10,740 bases of DNA from Planctomycetota bacterium (GCA_013816645.1 JACDEC010000058.1:1-10740); one strand, 5' to 3'. Shown: positions 1-9,103, numbered from the stretch's first letter. Notes: generated from the letters alone by a model not told the origin. Program-made: numbers and translations.

Positions 1-1620
1 CCGGTGCTCAGCGTGCTCGGCGGCGGCGCGACGCCCTTCTGGCTGGGCGAGGCGCTGCGCCATCCGGCGCTGCGCGCCGGCTTGGGCAACGCCCTGCTCA
101 TCGCGACCATCGTCACCACCTTATGCTTCGCCATCGCCCTGCCCTTGGCGTGGATCGCCTGGCGCTACCGCTTCACCGGCCGGGGCCTGGCCGAAGGCCT
201 GCTGCTGGCGCCGCTGATCCTGCCGCCGTTCGTCGGCGCGCTCGGCGTCTTCCAACTGCTCGGAGCCTATGGCGTGGTCAACTCGGTCGGCGCCGCGCTC
301 GGCCTGTGGGCAGCGGGAGCCGGACCGGATTGGCTGGGTGATCACCGCTTGGCCGCGGTGTGCGTGGTCGAAGCGCTCGGACTGTATCCCATCCTCTACC
401 TGACCTTGGCGGCGTCGTTCGGGCGTATGGATCCCAGCCTGCTCGAAGCCGCGCACGCGGTCGGCGCGTCGCGAGCGACGGTGTTCCGGCGGGTGGTGGT
501 GCCGCTGCTCAAGCCGGGCCTGCTCGCCGGCGGCTCACTGGTGTTCGTGTGGAGCTTCACCGAACTGGGAACACCATTGCTGCTCGGCTTCGAGCGGGTC
601 ACCCCGGTGCAGGTCTTCAACGGCTTGGCCGACATCCACAACAACCAGCTGCCGCTGGCCCTGGCGGTGATCATGCTCGCCTGCGCAGCCCTATGCTACG
701 GCGTGGCCCGGTTGCTCGCTGGCCGCCCCGCCGATGCGCTCGCCGCCAAGGGCCAGGTCGCGCACAGCGCGACCAGGCTGCGCGGCTGGCGCGCCGCGTT
801 AGCCTGGACGCCGTTTGCGCTGACCGTGCTGTTCGCCGCCGCTCCGCACCTCACCGTGGTGACCCTATCGATCGCCCGCGACTGGCACGGCGGCGCGCTG
901 CCGCACGCGGTCACCACCCAGTACTACCGCGACGCGCTGTCGCACCCCGATGTCGTCCCGAGCATCGTCAACAGCCTGATCTACAGCTGCGCCGCCACCA
1001 TCGTCGCGCTCGCCCTCGGTCTTGCGGTGGCGTGGGTGGTGGCGCGCTGGCGTCCACCGGGATCGCGCGCGCTCGATGCCCTGGCCATGGTGCCGCTCGC
1101 CGTGCCCGGCCTGGTGATGGCGTTCGGCTTCCTGACCATCGGCTACGCCGTCGGTCGCTTCGCACCGACGCTGCGGCCGTACATCGATCCGACCCAGAAC
1201 CCGACGCTGCTGCTGGTGATCGCCTACGCGGTGCGCCGCCTGCCCCACGCCCTCCGGGCAGTCCACGCCGGCCTGGCCATGGCCCCGCCGGTGCTCGAGG
1301 AGGCTGCGGCGGCATGCGGCGCGACCGCGATCACCCGCTTGCGGCGCATCACCCTGCCGCTGATCGCGGGATCACTGGCCGCTGGCGGGATCATGACCTT
1401 CAGCGCCAGCATGCTCGAAGTGTCCGACTCGCTGATCATCGCCCAGCAGCGCGCCTATTGGCCGATCACCAAGGTGATCTACGACCTGGTCGCGGTGATC
1501 GGCCCGGGCCCGGCGATCGCCTGCGCCTTCGCGACCTGGGCGATGCTCTTCCTGGCGGCCTCGCTGGCGGCGGCGGCGGTGTTCCTGGGTCGCAACCCGT
1601 CGACGTTGTTGCGGGATTGA
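1..1620 (+). CDS. ABC transporter permease, two fused binding-protein-dependent modules (Fe3+/thiamine type), 5' end outside window
   Basis: Inner-membrane subunit of an ABC importer that forms the substrate channel with a cytoplasmic ATPase and a periplasmic binding protein. The visible part is about 540 residues and almost wholly hydrophobic. It contains two homologous halves, each with an EAA coupling loop that docks on the ATPase: EAAHAVGASRATVFRRVVVP at about residues 148-167 and EEAAAACGATAITRLRRITL at about 432-451 (counted from the GTG at position 4). Duplicated permeases of this shape are typical of the FbpB/ThiP family (iron(III), thiamine, some phosphonate importers); the substrate cannot be read here. 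The frame is open to the first base and the first membrane helix expected before the segment ALRHPALRAGLGNALLIATI is missing, so the true start is probably upstream and the GTG at 4 is probably internal. It ends in TGA, with no clear terminator after it. Partner genes would lie to the left. Confidence 0.9.
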   Translation, partial: PVLSVLGGGATPFWLGEALRHPALRAGLGNALLIATIVTTLCFAIALPLAWIAWRYRFTGRGLAEGLLLAPLILPPFVGALGVFQLLGAYGVVNSVGAALGLWAAGAGPDWLGDHRLAAVCVVEALGLYPILYLTLAASFGRMDPSLLEAAHAVGASRATVFRRVVVPLLKPGLLAGGSLVFVWSFTELGTPLLLGFERVTPVQVFNGLADIHNNQLPLALAVIMLACAALCYGVARLLAGRPADALAAKGQVAHSATRLRGWRAALAWTPFALTVLFAAAPHLTVVTLSIARDWHGGALPHAVTTQYYRDALSHPDVVPSIVNSLIYSCAATIVALALGLAVAWVVARWRPPGSRALDALAMVPLAVPGLVMAFGFLTIGYAVGRFAPTLRPYIDPTQNPTLLLVIAYAVRRLPHALRAVHAGLAMAPPVLEEAAAACGATAITRLRRITLPLIAGSLAAGGIMTFSASMLEVSDSLIIAQQRAYWPITKVIYDLVAVIGPGPAIACAFATWAMLFLAASLAAAAVFLGRNPSTLLRD

Positions 1621-1656
1621 TTAAGGGAAGCGCACGAGCGCGGGGCGAAGGGTCAG

Positions 1657-1706
1657 GCGCCTAGCGCCTAGCGCCAAGCGCCAAGCCAAGCCAAGCGCCA
1701 AGCCAA
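1657..1706. repeat. Left GCGCCAA/GCGCCTA heptamer array flanking the four-helix-bundle gene
   Basis: Tandem array read directly: two GCGCCTA units (1657-1670), two GCGCCAA (1671-1684), two shortened GCCAA units (1685-1694), one GCGCCAA (1695-1701) and one GCCAA (1702-1706). The 5-bp units look like heptamers that lost GC. The same heptamer recurs in the same orientation right after the stop codon of the next gene (2213-2240); the stretch AGCGCCAAGCGCCAAGC is perfect in both places. The array lies about 35 bp after the permease stop codon, in non-coding DNA. Confidence 0.9.
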
Positions 1707-1730
1707 GCGAAGACGTCCCAGGACTAGGCT

Positions 1731-1860
1731 GGTGGATTCCTTGCACCCCCCAATGTCCGGGTCGTGCTCGGCGTCAAGCTGCCCTCGCTGCGCTCGGCGG
1801 CTGCGCCGGCCTTGACCCCCTGCGCGCGGCCCGGCCCCCGGTGGGTGAAAGGAATCCACC
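1731..1860 (+). promoter_or_regulatory. Long inverted-repeat leader that buries the ribosome binding site of the four-helix-bundle gene
   Basis: The arms 1731-1748 and 1843-1860 are complementary at 17 of 18 positions (core GGTGGATTCCTT against AAGGAATCCACC). Nested inside are further matching pairs: CCGGG (1757-1761) with CCCGG (1830-1834) and GTCAAG (1773-1778) with CTTGAC (1811-1816), so the ~130 nt should fold as one branched stem. The purine-rich Shine-Dalgarno candidate AAAGGA (1848-1853) lies inside the right arm, and the ATG at 1862 directly follows it. Folding would therefore mask translation initiation. Whether this is a regulatory leader, a structural RNA or the end of a mobile palindromic element is inference. 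Confidence 0.6.
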
Positions 1861-1861
1861 C

Positions 1862-2212
1862 ATGGCACGATTCACTCGACTTCACGTCTGGCAGCAGGCT
1901 CGAGAACTGCTGAGGCTCGTCTCTGCTGCGAGCAACGGGATGCGCGCGGAAGGCGATCTCAAATCACAGATCCGACGCGCAGCGATCTCGGTTGCGAGCA
2001 CAATCGCTGAAGGATCCGAGCACGGTTCGGATCGCGAGTTCCGACGCTTCCTCATCATGGCCAAAGCCTCAGCCGCCGAAGTCGAGGCTCAGGCGATCAT
2101 CGCTGGAGATCTTGGCTGCCTCGATTTGGGCATCGCAGGGGAAATCGTTGAACGGGCTCAGGTCGTGGCGCGGATGCTCAATCGGCTGATTGCGCGGCTG
2201 GAGGCCGGATAG
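1862..2212 (+). CDS. Four-helix-bundle protein, S23 / 23S rRNA intervening-sequence family (bAvd-like)
   Basis: Small protein of 116 residues, the usual size for the S23 family first found inside intervening sequences of bacterial 23S rRNA genes and structurally related to the Avd accessory protein of diversity-generating retroelements. Orphan members are widespread and have no settled function. Family signatures are visible: RLHVWQQARELL (residues 6-17), QIRRAAISVASTIAEG (36-51), EFRRFLIMAKASAAEVEAQ (59-77), and a last amphipathic helix ending MLNRLIARLEAG. The ATG at 1862 is preceded by AAAGGA eight bases upstream; a GTG at 1841 would add seven residues and fits the family start less well. 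No rRNA sequence surrounds it. Instead it sits between direct heptamer arrays and behind a long hairpin. By eye the gene is near 61% GC, a little lower than most of its neighbours, which would agree with acquisition as a unit but does not prove it. Confidence 0.9.
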   Translation: MARFTRLHVWQQARELLRLVSAASNGMRAEGDLKSQIRRAAISVASTIAEGSEHGSDREFRRFLIMAKASAAEVEAQAIIAGDLGCLDLGIAGEIVERAQVVARMLNRLIARLEAG

Positions 2213-2240
2213 GCGCCAAGCACCAAGCGCCAAGCGCCAA
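2213..2240. repeat. Right GCGCCAA heptamer array
   Basis: Four heptamers follow the stop codon of the four-helix-bundle gene without a gap: GCGCCAA, GCACCAA, GCGCCAA, GCGCCAA, then GCGG. They have the same orientation as the array at 1657-1706. Together the two arrays bracket a unit of about 590 bp that contains the hairpin leader and the gene. Confidence 0.9.
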
Positions 2241-2246
2241 GCGGTC

Positions 2247-2266
2247 AAAATGCTCGCCGCGGCGAG
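2247..2266 (-). terminator. Possible intrinsic terminator of nth
   Basis: The palindrome CTCGCCGCGGCGAG (2253-2266) lies just past the nth stop codon. Read on the minus strand it can form a 5-bp stem with a CGCG loop, followed by CATTTT. The stem and the T run are both short, so it is a weak candidate. Confidence 0.4.
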
Positions 2267-2270
2267 ACCC

Positions 2271-2921
2271 TCAGCGCGATTCGCCGACCCCGTTCTTGGG
2301 GCAGGCGCCCATGAACGGGCAGGTCGCGCACTTCGGGTTGATGGGCCGGCAATGCTCGCGCCCCAGCCGGATCAGCCGATGGCACAATTCGATCCAGTAG
2401 TGCGGAGGGAACCGCTTGGCGATCGCCCGTTCGGCGTCCACGGCGTGCTCGCGGTCGATCCAGCCGAGTCGGCGGACGATGCGCTGGACGTGGATGTCGG
2501 CGGCGATTGCGGGAATACCGAAGGCATTGCCCAACACCACCGCGGCGGTCTTGCGACCGACGCCGGGCAGCGCCGACAATTCCTTCATGGTGTCCGGCAC
2601 CTTGCCGCGGTGATGGGTCATCACCCGGCGCGCGGCTTCGACGATGGCGCGCGCCTTCTGCTGGAAGAGCGGGACCTTGGCGATCACCTTGGCGAGCGTG
2701 CGGTGGTCGAGCGACGCGTAGGCCTCGGGTCCGCAGAAATGCTCGCAGAGCACCGCCATCACCCGGTTGACCTGGATGTCGGAGGTGCGGGCCGAGAGGA
2801 TCGCGGCGACCAGCAGATCCCAGGGATCGCGGACCAGGAGTTCGCAGCGCGCCTGGGGATAGATCTGAGCGAGCACGGCGCTGAGGCGTTCCGGATCCTT
2901 CGCTGTCACCTCATCGGCCAT
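2271..2921 (-). CDS. nth: Endonuclease III, bifunctional DNA glycosylase / AP lyase
   Basis: Base excision repair enzyme that removes oxidised pyrimidines and cuts the abasic site by beta-elimination. It has 216 residues, normal for bacterial Nth. The helix-hairpin-helix LPGVGRKTA spans residues 118-126 and carries the catalytic lysine (K124). The catalytic aspartate is D142 in AADIHVQR. The four cysteines of the [4Fe-4S] cluster are complete with spacing C-X6-C-X2-C-X5-C (C191, C198, C201, C207). The DNA-contacting segment reads SARTSD where E. coli has SAQATD. The ATG at 2919-2921 gives the expected N-terminus; no convincing Shine-Dalgarno precedes it. The gene is monocistronic here, facing the four-helix-bundle gene tail to tail and divergent from the NHL gene. 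Confidence 0.96.
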   Translation of the reverse strand: MADEVTAKDPERLSAVLAQIYPQARCELLVRDPWDLLVAAILSARTSDIQVNRVMAVLCEHFCGPEAYASLDHRTLAKVIAKVPLFQQKARAIVEAARRVMTHHRGKVPDTMKELSALPGVGRKTAAVVLGNAFGIPAIAADIHVQRIVRRLGWIDREHAVDAERAIAKRFPPHYWIELCHRLIRLGREHCRPINPKCATCPFMGACPKNGVGESR

Positions 2922-3242
2922 GGCGGCGCATGATGTGGTGCCGCGTACTCTGGGAAGGCTCGTTTTCGATTCATCTCGTCGAGGGTGTGGGACGTCGCGA
3001 CGAAACGGGGCCTAATCCCACGGGCCTCGCTCCGGAATGTCGAATCGCTGACCGTTGGTCATAGTGATTCTGTCCGATGGTGAGGCTGTCCATGTGCTGT
3101 TGCCGTGCGCTCGGAAGCTTCCCACGCCGGGCAGATTGCCTGACTTCTTGCCTGACTTCTTGCCTTTATTCGCGAACCGCCGCCGCGCACGTTCTCGGTC
3201 GACGCAGCGCTCGCGCACGCTTCCATCCATCGATCCGGCATT
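2922..3242. other. Divergent intergenic region between nth and the NHL-repeat gene
   Basis: A 321-bp stretch with no credible gene. It must hold the promoters of both divergent genes, but I see no clear -35/-10 pair. Noted in it: a perfect 10-bp palindrome CGTCGCGACG (2993-3002), a second one GGAAGCTTCC (3113-3122), and a 12-bp direct repeat (3138-3165). The palindromes are possible operators, but nothing more supports that. Confidence 0.5.
3138..3165. repeat. 12-bp tandem duplication GCCTGACTTCTT
   Basis: Two perfect copies of GCCTGACTTCTT (3138-3149, 3150-3161) plus a partial GCCT. The word TGACTTC also occurs in the AGTCCGGA repeat region between atpG and atpD (6471-6477), so it may be a degenerate relative of those repeats. 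Confidence 0.75.
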
Positions 3243-4202
3243 ATGTTCCCGCCCATGAAATCCGCGACCGCTCCGGCCAGCTACCGCTTCGCCCACGACC
3301 ATTTCCAGTTGCCCAGCGGCTTCCCGCTCGGCGACTGCCACGGCCTCGCCGTCGATCGACGCGACCACGTCTTCGTGCTGCAGCAGAACGGCGACGACCA
3401 GCATCCCGCGCTGCTCGAATTCGATCCGCAGGGCCGTTTCGTGCGCGGCTGGGGCAACCGCTTCGCGCGCGGCGCGCACGGGCTGGGCTACGACCGGCGC
3501 GGCGACCAGGAATTCCTCTACGTCGTCGATTACGAACTCGCCACGGTGGTGAAGTGCACGCTCGACGGCAAGGAACTGCTCGAGCTGAAGAAGCCGGTGC
3601 ACGCGGCCTATCCCAACGGCGCCAACTACAAACCGACCGACGTCGCGATCGCGCCCAACGGCGACATCTACGTGACCGACGGCTACGGCCAATCGCTGAT
3701 CCACCGCTACACCGCCGCCGGCGAGCACGTCCAGACCATCGGCTGGAAGGGCAACGGTCCCGGCCAGTTCGATTGCCCGCACGGCATCTGCATCGATAAC
3801 CGCGGTGCCGAGCCGGTGCTGCTGGTCGCCGACCGCGCCAATGTGCGCGTGCAGGTGCTGTCGCTCAGCGGAGCCCACAAGCAGACCATCATCTCGCGCG
3901 GCCTGCGCTATCCCTGCACGGTGCGCGTGCACGGCGACGTCACCATCATCCCTGACCTCTTCGGCGCGGTGCTGGTGTGGGACAAGGACTACAACCACGT
4001 CGCGACGCTCGGCGCCCACCCCGACATGCGGCCCGGCCAATGGCCGAGCCACGTCGCCGGCTACCCCAACGTGCCGCGCGAGGACCGCATCGACGGCCGC
4101 TTCATCAGCCCGCATGGCATCGCCCGCGATTCCAAGGGCAACATCTTCGTCGGCGAGTGGCTGCGCGACGGCGGACGCCTGACGAGGCTCTCGCCAGCTT
4201 AA
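3243..4202 (+). CDS. NHL-repeat six-bladed beta-propeller protein, peptidyl-alpha-hydroxyglycine alpha-amidating lyase (PAL)-like
   Basis: A protein of 319 residues made of NHL-type blades at about residues 33-71, 79-116, 131-170, 179-217, 222-256 and 289-318, enough for one six-bladed propeller. The blades PTDVAIAPNGDIYVTDGYG (131-149) and CPHGICIDNRG...LLVADRANVRVQV (178-205) strongly recall the PAL domain of peptidylglycine amidating enzyme, where histidines and aspartates on the propeller face bind metal. Bacterial relatives are numerous and mostly uncharacterised, so the reaction is not assigned. There is no signal peptide, so it is predicted cytoplasmic, unlike secreted eukaryotic PAL. 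The start is uncertain: ATG at 3243 or at 3255 (giving MKSATAP), neither with a visible ribosome binding site. A strong hairpin follows the stop codon. The gene converges on atpC. Confidence 0.85.
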   Translation: MFPPMKSATAPASYRFAHDHFQLPSGFPLGDCHGLAVDRRDHVFVLQQNGDDQHPALLEFDPQGRFVRGWGNRFARGAHGLGYDRRGDQEFLYVVDYELATVVKCTLDGKELLELKKPVHAAYPNGANYKPTDVAIAPNGDIYVTDGYGQSLIHRYTAAGEHVQTIGWKGNGPGQFDCPHGICIDNRGAEPVLLVADRANVRVQVLSLSGAHKQTIISRGLRYPCTVRVHGDVTIIPDLFGAVLVWDKDYNHVATLGAHPDMRPGQWPSHVAGYPNVPREDRIDGRFISPHGIARDSKGNIFVGEWLRDGGRLTRLSPA

Positions 4203-4226
4203 GCGCGAATCTCGCGTGATTCACAG

Positions 4227-4260
4227 CGAGCGCGGCCGCATGGCCGCGCTCGTATCGTTT
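4227..4260 (+). terminator. Intrinsic terminator after the NHL gene
   Basis: A perfect 11-bp stem CGAGCGCGGCC (4227-4237) / GGCCGCGCTCG (4242-4252) with loop GCAT, followed by TATCGTTT. It lies 25 bp past the NHL stop codon. The stem could also help stop atp transcription arriving from the right, but there is no T run on that side. Confidence 0.65.
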
Positions 4261-4340
4261 CAGCGGCAGGCGAAAAACAGCACCAGGCCGGCGCCCGCCG
4301 CGAGCCAGGAGGCGCAGCCGACAGCGAGCGTCTGTAAAAG
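4253..4340 (-). other. Tail region after atpC: in-frame hydrophobic reading frame, possible weak terminator
   Basis: The frame of atpC stays open for 26 codons after its TAG stop (4341-4343) and ends in TGA at 4260-4262. The predicted peptide is strongly hydrophobic, with TLAVGCASWLAAGAGLVLFF as its core. It has no start codon of its own apart from an internal GTG. On the same strand a GC-rich stretch precedes TTTTT (near 4274-4278), which could be a weak operon terminator. I do not call a gene here. Confidence 0.25.
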
Positions 4341-4763
4341 CTACAAACCGAGTTTGCTGAGATCCGGCACGGCCTTACCGGCCAGCTTGAGCTGGGTCGC
4401 GAACCAGTGCGCCTGGGTGCGTGCCTCGGCCAATTCGAGCGGATCCTCGTAGCTCTTGGCGAGCAGCTTCTCGAGCTTGGTGACCAGTTCGTGCTCGCTG
4501 ATGCGATCGGACTCGACCACCGACTCAGCGAGGATCTTGAGTTCGTTGTCGGCGATCTGGGCCACGCCGCCCTTCACCGCCAGCACGACGTTGGCCTGCG
4601 ACGAGCTCTTGATGCTGAGATTGCCGACGCCGAGCAGGAAGACGAACGGCGCATGGCCGGTGCGGATGCCGACCTCGCCATCGAACGCCGGCAGCGTGAC
4701 GTGGTCCGCCTGGTACGCGGGCAGCGTGCGTTCGGGAGTGATGATCGAGACGGCGAGGGTCAT
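4341..4763 (-). CDS. atpC: F1Fo ATP synthase subunit epsilon
   Basis: Central-stalk subunit that binds gamma and the c ring and restrains ATP hydrolysis. It has 140 residues, the normal length. The N-terminal beta-sandwich begins MTLAVSIITPERTLPAYQAD and includes the conserved segment LPAFDGEVGIRTGHAPFV (residues 24-41); the C-terminal helical hairpin (about 88-130) is rich in Glu, Lys and Ala. Last gene of the operon. The ATG at 4761-4763 fits the family N-terminus exactly; a longer in-frame upstream extension would run through the repeat array and into the end of atpD and is not credible. No Shine-Dalgarno is visible (the mRNA reads GTGGACTCCCT before ATG), unlike atpA, atpD, atpE and atpH. 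An 85-bp gap full of heptamer repeats separates it from atpD. Confidence 0.96.
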   Translation of the reverse strand: MTLAVSIITPERTLPAYQADHVTLPAFDGEVGIRTGHAPFVFLLGVGNLSIKSSSQANVVLAVKGGVAQIADNELKILAESVVESDRISEHELVTKLEKLLAKSYEDPLELAEARTQAHWFATQLKLAGKAVPDLSKLGL

Positions 4764-4773
4764 AGGGAGTCCA

Positions 4774-4837
4774 CGGGGGCCGGGGGTTGGGGGTCGGGGG
4801 TCGGTCAGAGGCGGCGCTGGCCCTGACCCCTGACCCC
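4774..4837. repeat. Inverted-arm heptamer element in the atpD-atpC gap (CGGGGGT x4 facing CCCTGAC x2)
   Basis: Left arm: CGGGGGC, CGGGGGT, TGGGGGT, CGGGGGT (4774-4801), four G5 tracts separated by 2-nt loops. Right arm: CCCTGAC twice followed by CCC (4821-4837). The arms are roughly complementary (about 14 of 17 in the best register), so the operon mRNA can form a GC-rich hairpin just before the atpC start. Same unit, order and orientation as the element at 7399-7479. Confidence 0.85.
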
Positions 4838-4848
4838 AGTCCTGGGCC

Positions 4849-6345
<1,497 letters not shown>

Positions 6346-6363
6346 GGGAATCCTTGCTGGGAG

Positions 6364-6500
6364 AGTCCGGAAGTCCGGAAGTCCGGAAGTCCGGAAGTCG
6401 GAAGAACTTGAGAAAGAGCAGTGCGCACGGTTCCCTGCCGCAGAGCGGCAGCGACTTCCGGACTTCCGGCTGACTTCCTTGAAAGAAGCCGGACTTCCGG
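6364..6500. repeat. Inverted-arm octamer element in the atpG-atpD gap (AGTCCGGA array facing its complement)
   Basis: Left arm: four perfect AGTCCGGA octamers (6364-6395) and a 7-bp derivative AGTCGGA. Right arm: ACTTCCGG at 6454-6461 and 6462-6469, a truncated ACTTCC at 6473-6478, and another ACTTCCGG at 6493-6500. The segments 6383-6400 and 6452-6469 are an 18-bp perfect inverted repeat. The 51-nt loop carries its own 7-bp hairpin CTGCCGC-AGA-GCGGCAG (6435-6451). The element fills most of the 166-bp gap and ends about 20 bp before the atpD start. Confidence 0.9.
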
Positions 6501-6511
6501 ACCCGTGGCAA

Positions 6512-7387
6512 TCATGCCATCGCCTCGACGGCGCCGACGATCTCGGCGATTTCCTGGGTGATCTTGCCCTGGCGACCGCGGTTGTAGGCGGTGTTGAGCG
6601 CCTTGAGCATGTCGCTGGCGGCGTCGGTCGCGTTCTTCATGGCGACGCGGCGCGCGGCATGCTCGGCGGCGCTGGTCTGGAGCAGCGCGCTGAACAGCGC
6701 GGTCTTGACCATCTGCGGGATGAGCTGCGCCAGGAGTTCGCCCGCGTTGGGGTGGAACTGGAAGTCCTTGGTCGGTCCCTTGGCCTTGGGCGCGGACGCG
6801 TCGCTAGCGCCCGCGGGCAGCAGCGCGAGGTGATCGGGCACCTGGCGCGCCGCGGAGATGAAGCGCGCGTAGACCACCTCGACGAGGTCGACTCCGGATG
6901 CGAGGAAGCGCTCGATCAGCGCGTCGGCGAGCTTCTGCGCCTGCGCGTACTTCGGCGCGTCCATGATCTTGGTGTGGGTCGCGGCGGCCGGCGTGCCGTT
7001 GAAGGCCAGCGTCGAGGCCGCCTTCTTGCCCAGGGCGACGAACTCGACCGTGCGCCCGGCGGCGATGTGCTCGTCGGCGCGCTCGATGGCCTTGTTGACC
7101 AGGTTGGCGTTGAACGCGCCAGCCAGGCCGCGATCCGAGGTGCAGACCAGGATCACGACCTTCTTCGCCGCGCGCTTGGCCATCAGGGGATGGCCGACGT
7201 CGTCGCCGCCGGCGGCCGACAGCTTGGCGACCAGCTCGCGCAGCGCGTCGGCGTACGGGCGCGACGCCGCGGCGGCGTCCTGCGCCTTCTTGAGCTTCGC
7301 CGACGCCACCAGTTCCATGGTGCGGGTGATCTTCTTGGTGTTGGCGACGCTGGTGCGGCGCCGGCGAAGATCTCTGAGGTTGGCCAT
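6512..7387 (-). CDS. atpG: F1Fo ATP synthase subunit gamma
   Basis: Rotating central shaft of F1. It has 291 residues, close to E. coli (287). The two conserved terminal helices that form the antiparallel coiled coil are clear: ANLRDLRRRRTSVANTKKIT and MELVASAKLKKAQ at the N-terminus, and RRVAMKNATDAASDMLKAL with AYNRGRQGKITQEIAEIVGA at the C-terminus. The Rossmann-like middle begins VVILVCTSDRGLAGAFNANL (77-96). A small Ala/Ser/Lys-rich insertion lies at about 191-206. The ATG at 7385-7387 is right for the family, but there is no Shine-Dalgarno (GTGAACTA precedes the ATG) because the heptamer element ends only about 11 bp upstream. Translation may depend on ribosomes arriving from atpA or on hairpin unfolding; that is inference. 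Confidence 0.97.
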   Translation of the reverse strand: MANLRDLRRRRTSVANTKKITRTMELVASAKLKKAQDAAAASRPYADALRELVAKLSAAGGDDVGHPLMAKRAAKKVVILVCTSDRGLAGAFNANLVNKAIERADEHIAAGRTVEFVALGKKAASTLAFNGTPAAATHTKIMDAPKYAQAQKLADALIERFLASGVDLVEVVYARFISAARQVPDHLALLPAGASDASAPKAKGPTKDFQFHPNAGELLAQLIPQMVKTALFSALLQTSAAEHAARRVAMKNATDAASDMLKALNTAYNRGRQGKITQEIAEIVGAVEAMA

Positions 7388-7398
7388 TAGTTCACGGA

Positions 7399-7479
7399 CG
7401 GGGGTCGGGGGTCGGGGGTCGGGGGTCGGATGAACCGGGAGGTGCCGTCACCGGCCCCTGACCCCCAGCCCCCGACCCC
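7399..7479. repeat. Inverted-arm heptamer element in the atpA-atpG gap (CGGGGGT x4 facing CCCTGAC/CCCCAGC/CCCCGAC)
   Basis: Left arm: four perfect CGGGGGT units (7399-7426). Right arm: CCCTGAC, CCCCAGC, CCCCGAC, CCC (7456-7479). The segments 7455-7479 and 7400-7424 are complementary at about 22 of 25 positions, with a 30-nt loop. The left arm is a textbook four-tract G-quadruplex motif on the plus strand, which is the template strand of the operon. The other arm gives four G tracts in the mRNA. Same construction as 4774-4837. Confidence 0.9.
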
Positions 7480-7488
7480 GGCTGGCCG

Positions 7489-9086
<1,598 letters not shown>

Positions 9087-9090
<4 letters not shown>

Positions 9091-9103
9091 GCGGGGACTC
9101 CTT
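9087..9103 (-). promoter_or_regulatory. atpH/atpA GTGA overlap with internal ribosome binding site
   Basis: The atpH stop TGA (9087-9089) overlaps the atpA GTG start (9088-9090). The Shine-Dalgarno AAGGAGT (9097-9103) lies within the last codons of atpH (Glu-Gly-Val). This arrangement usually means translational coupling, giving re-initiation on atpA by ribosomes finishing atpH. It fixes the atpA start. Confidence 0.85.

Noticed and set aside
360..1664. 434-codon overlapping frame inside the permease gene
   Set aside because: Arg/Ala/Pro-rich off-frame translation of the permease; no domain and no room for a real overlapping gene.
1731..1860. 23S rRNA fragment carrying an intervening sequence
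   Set aside because: The flanks are a permease gene and nth; no rRNA-like sequence was seen on either side.
1657..2240. CRISPR array or integron attC site
   Set aside because: The units are only 7 bp, contiguous and without spacers; no cas genes or integrase are present. The leader palindrome lacks recognisable attC core boxes.
1655..2244. Diversity-generating retroelement
   Set aside because: The four-helix-bundle protein is related to Avd, but there is no reverse transcriptase and no template/variable repeat pair in the window.
1655..2244. Insertion sequence
   Set aside because: No transposase gene, no terminal inverted repeats at the array ends and no clear target duplication apart from the arrays themselves.
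3012..3060. Short minus-strand frame ending ...FDIPERGPWD
   Set aside because: Looks protein-like at its end, but it has no supported start or ribosome binding site and no family I recognise; too short to call a remnant.
3055..3258. Possible small gene upstream of the NHL gene
   Set aside because: The peptide is low complexity, is partly made by the 12-bp duplication (LPDFLPDFLP), overlaps the NHL start and has no ribosome binding site.
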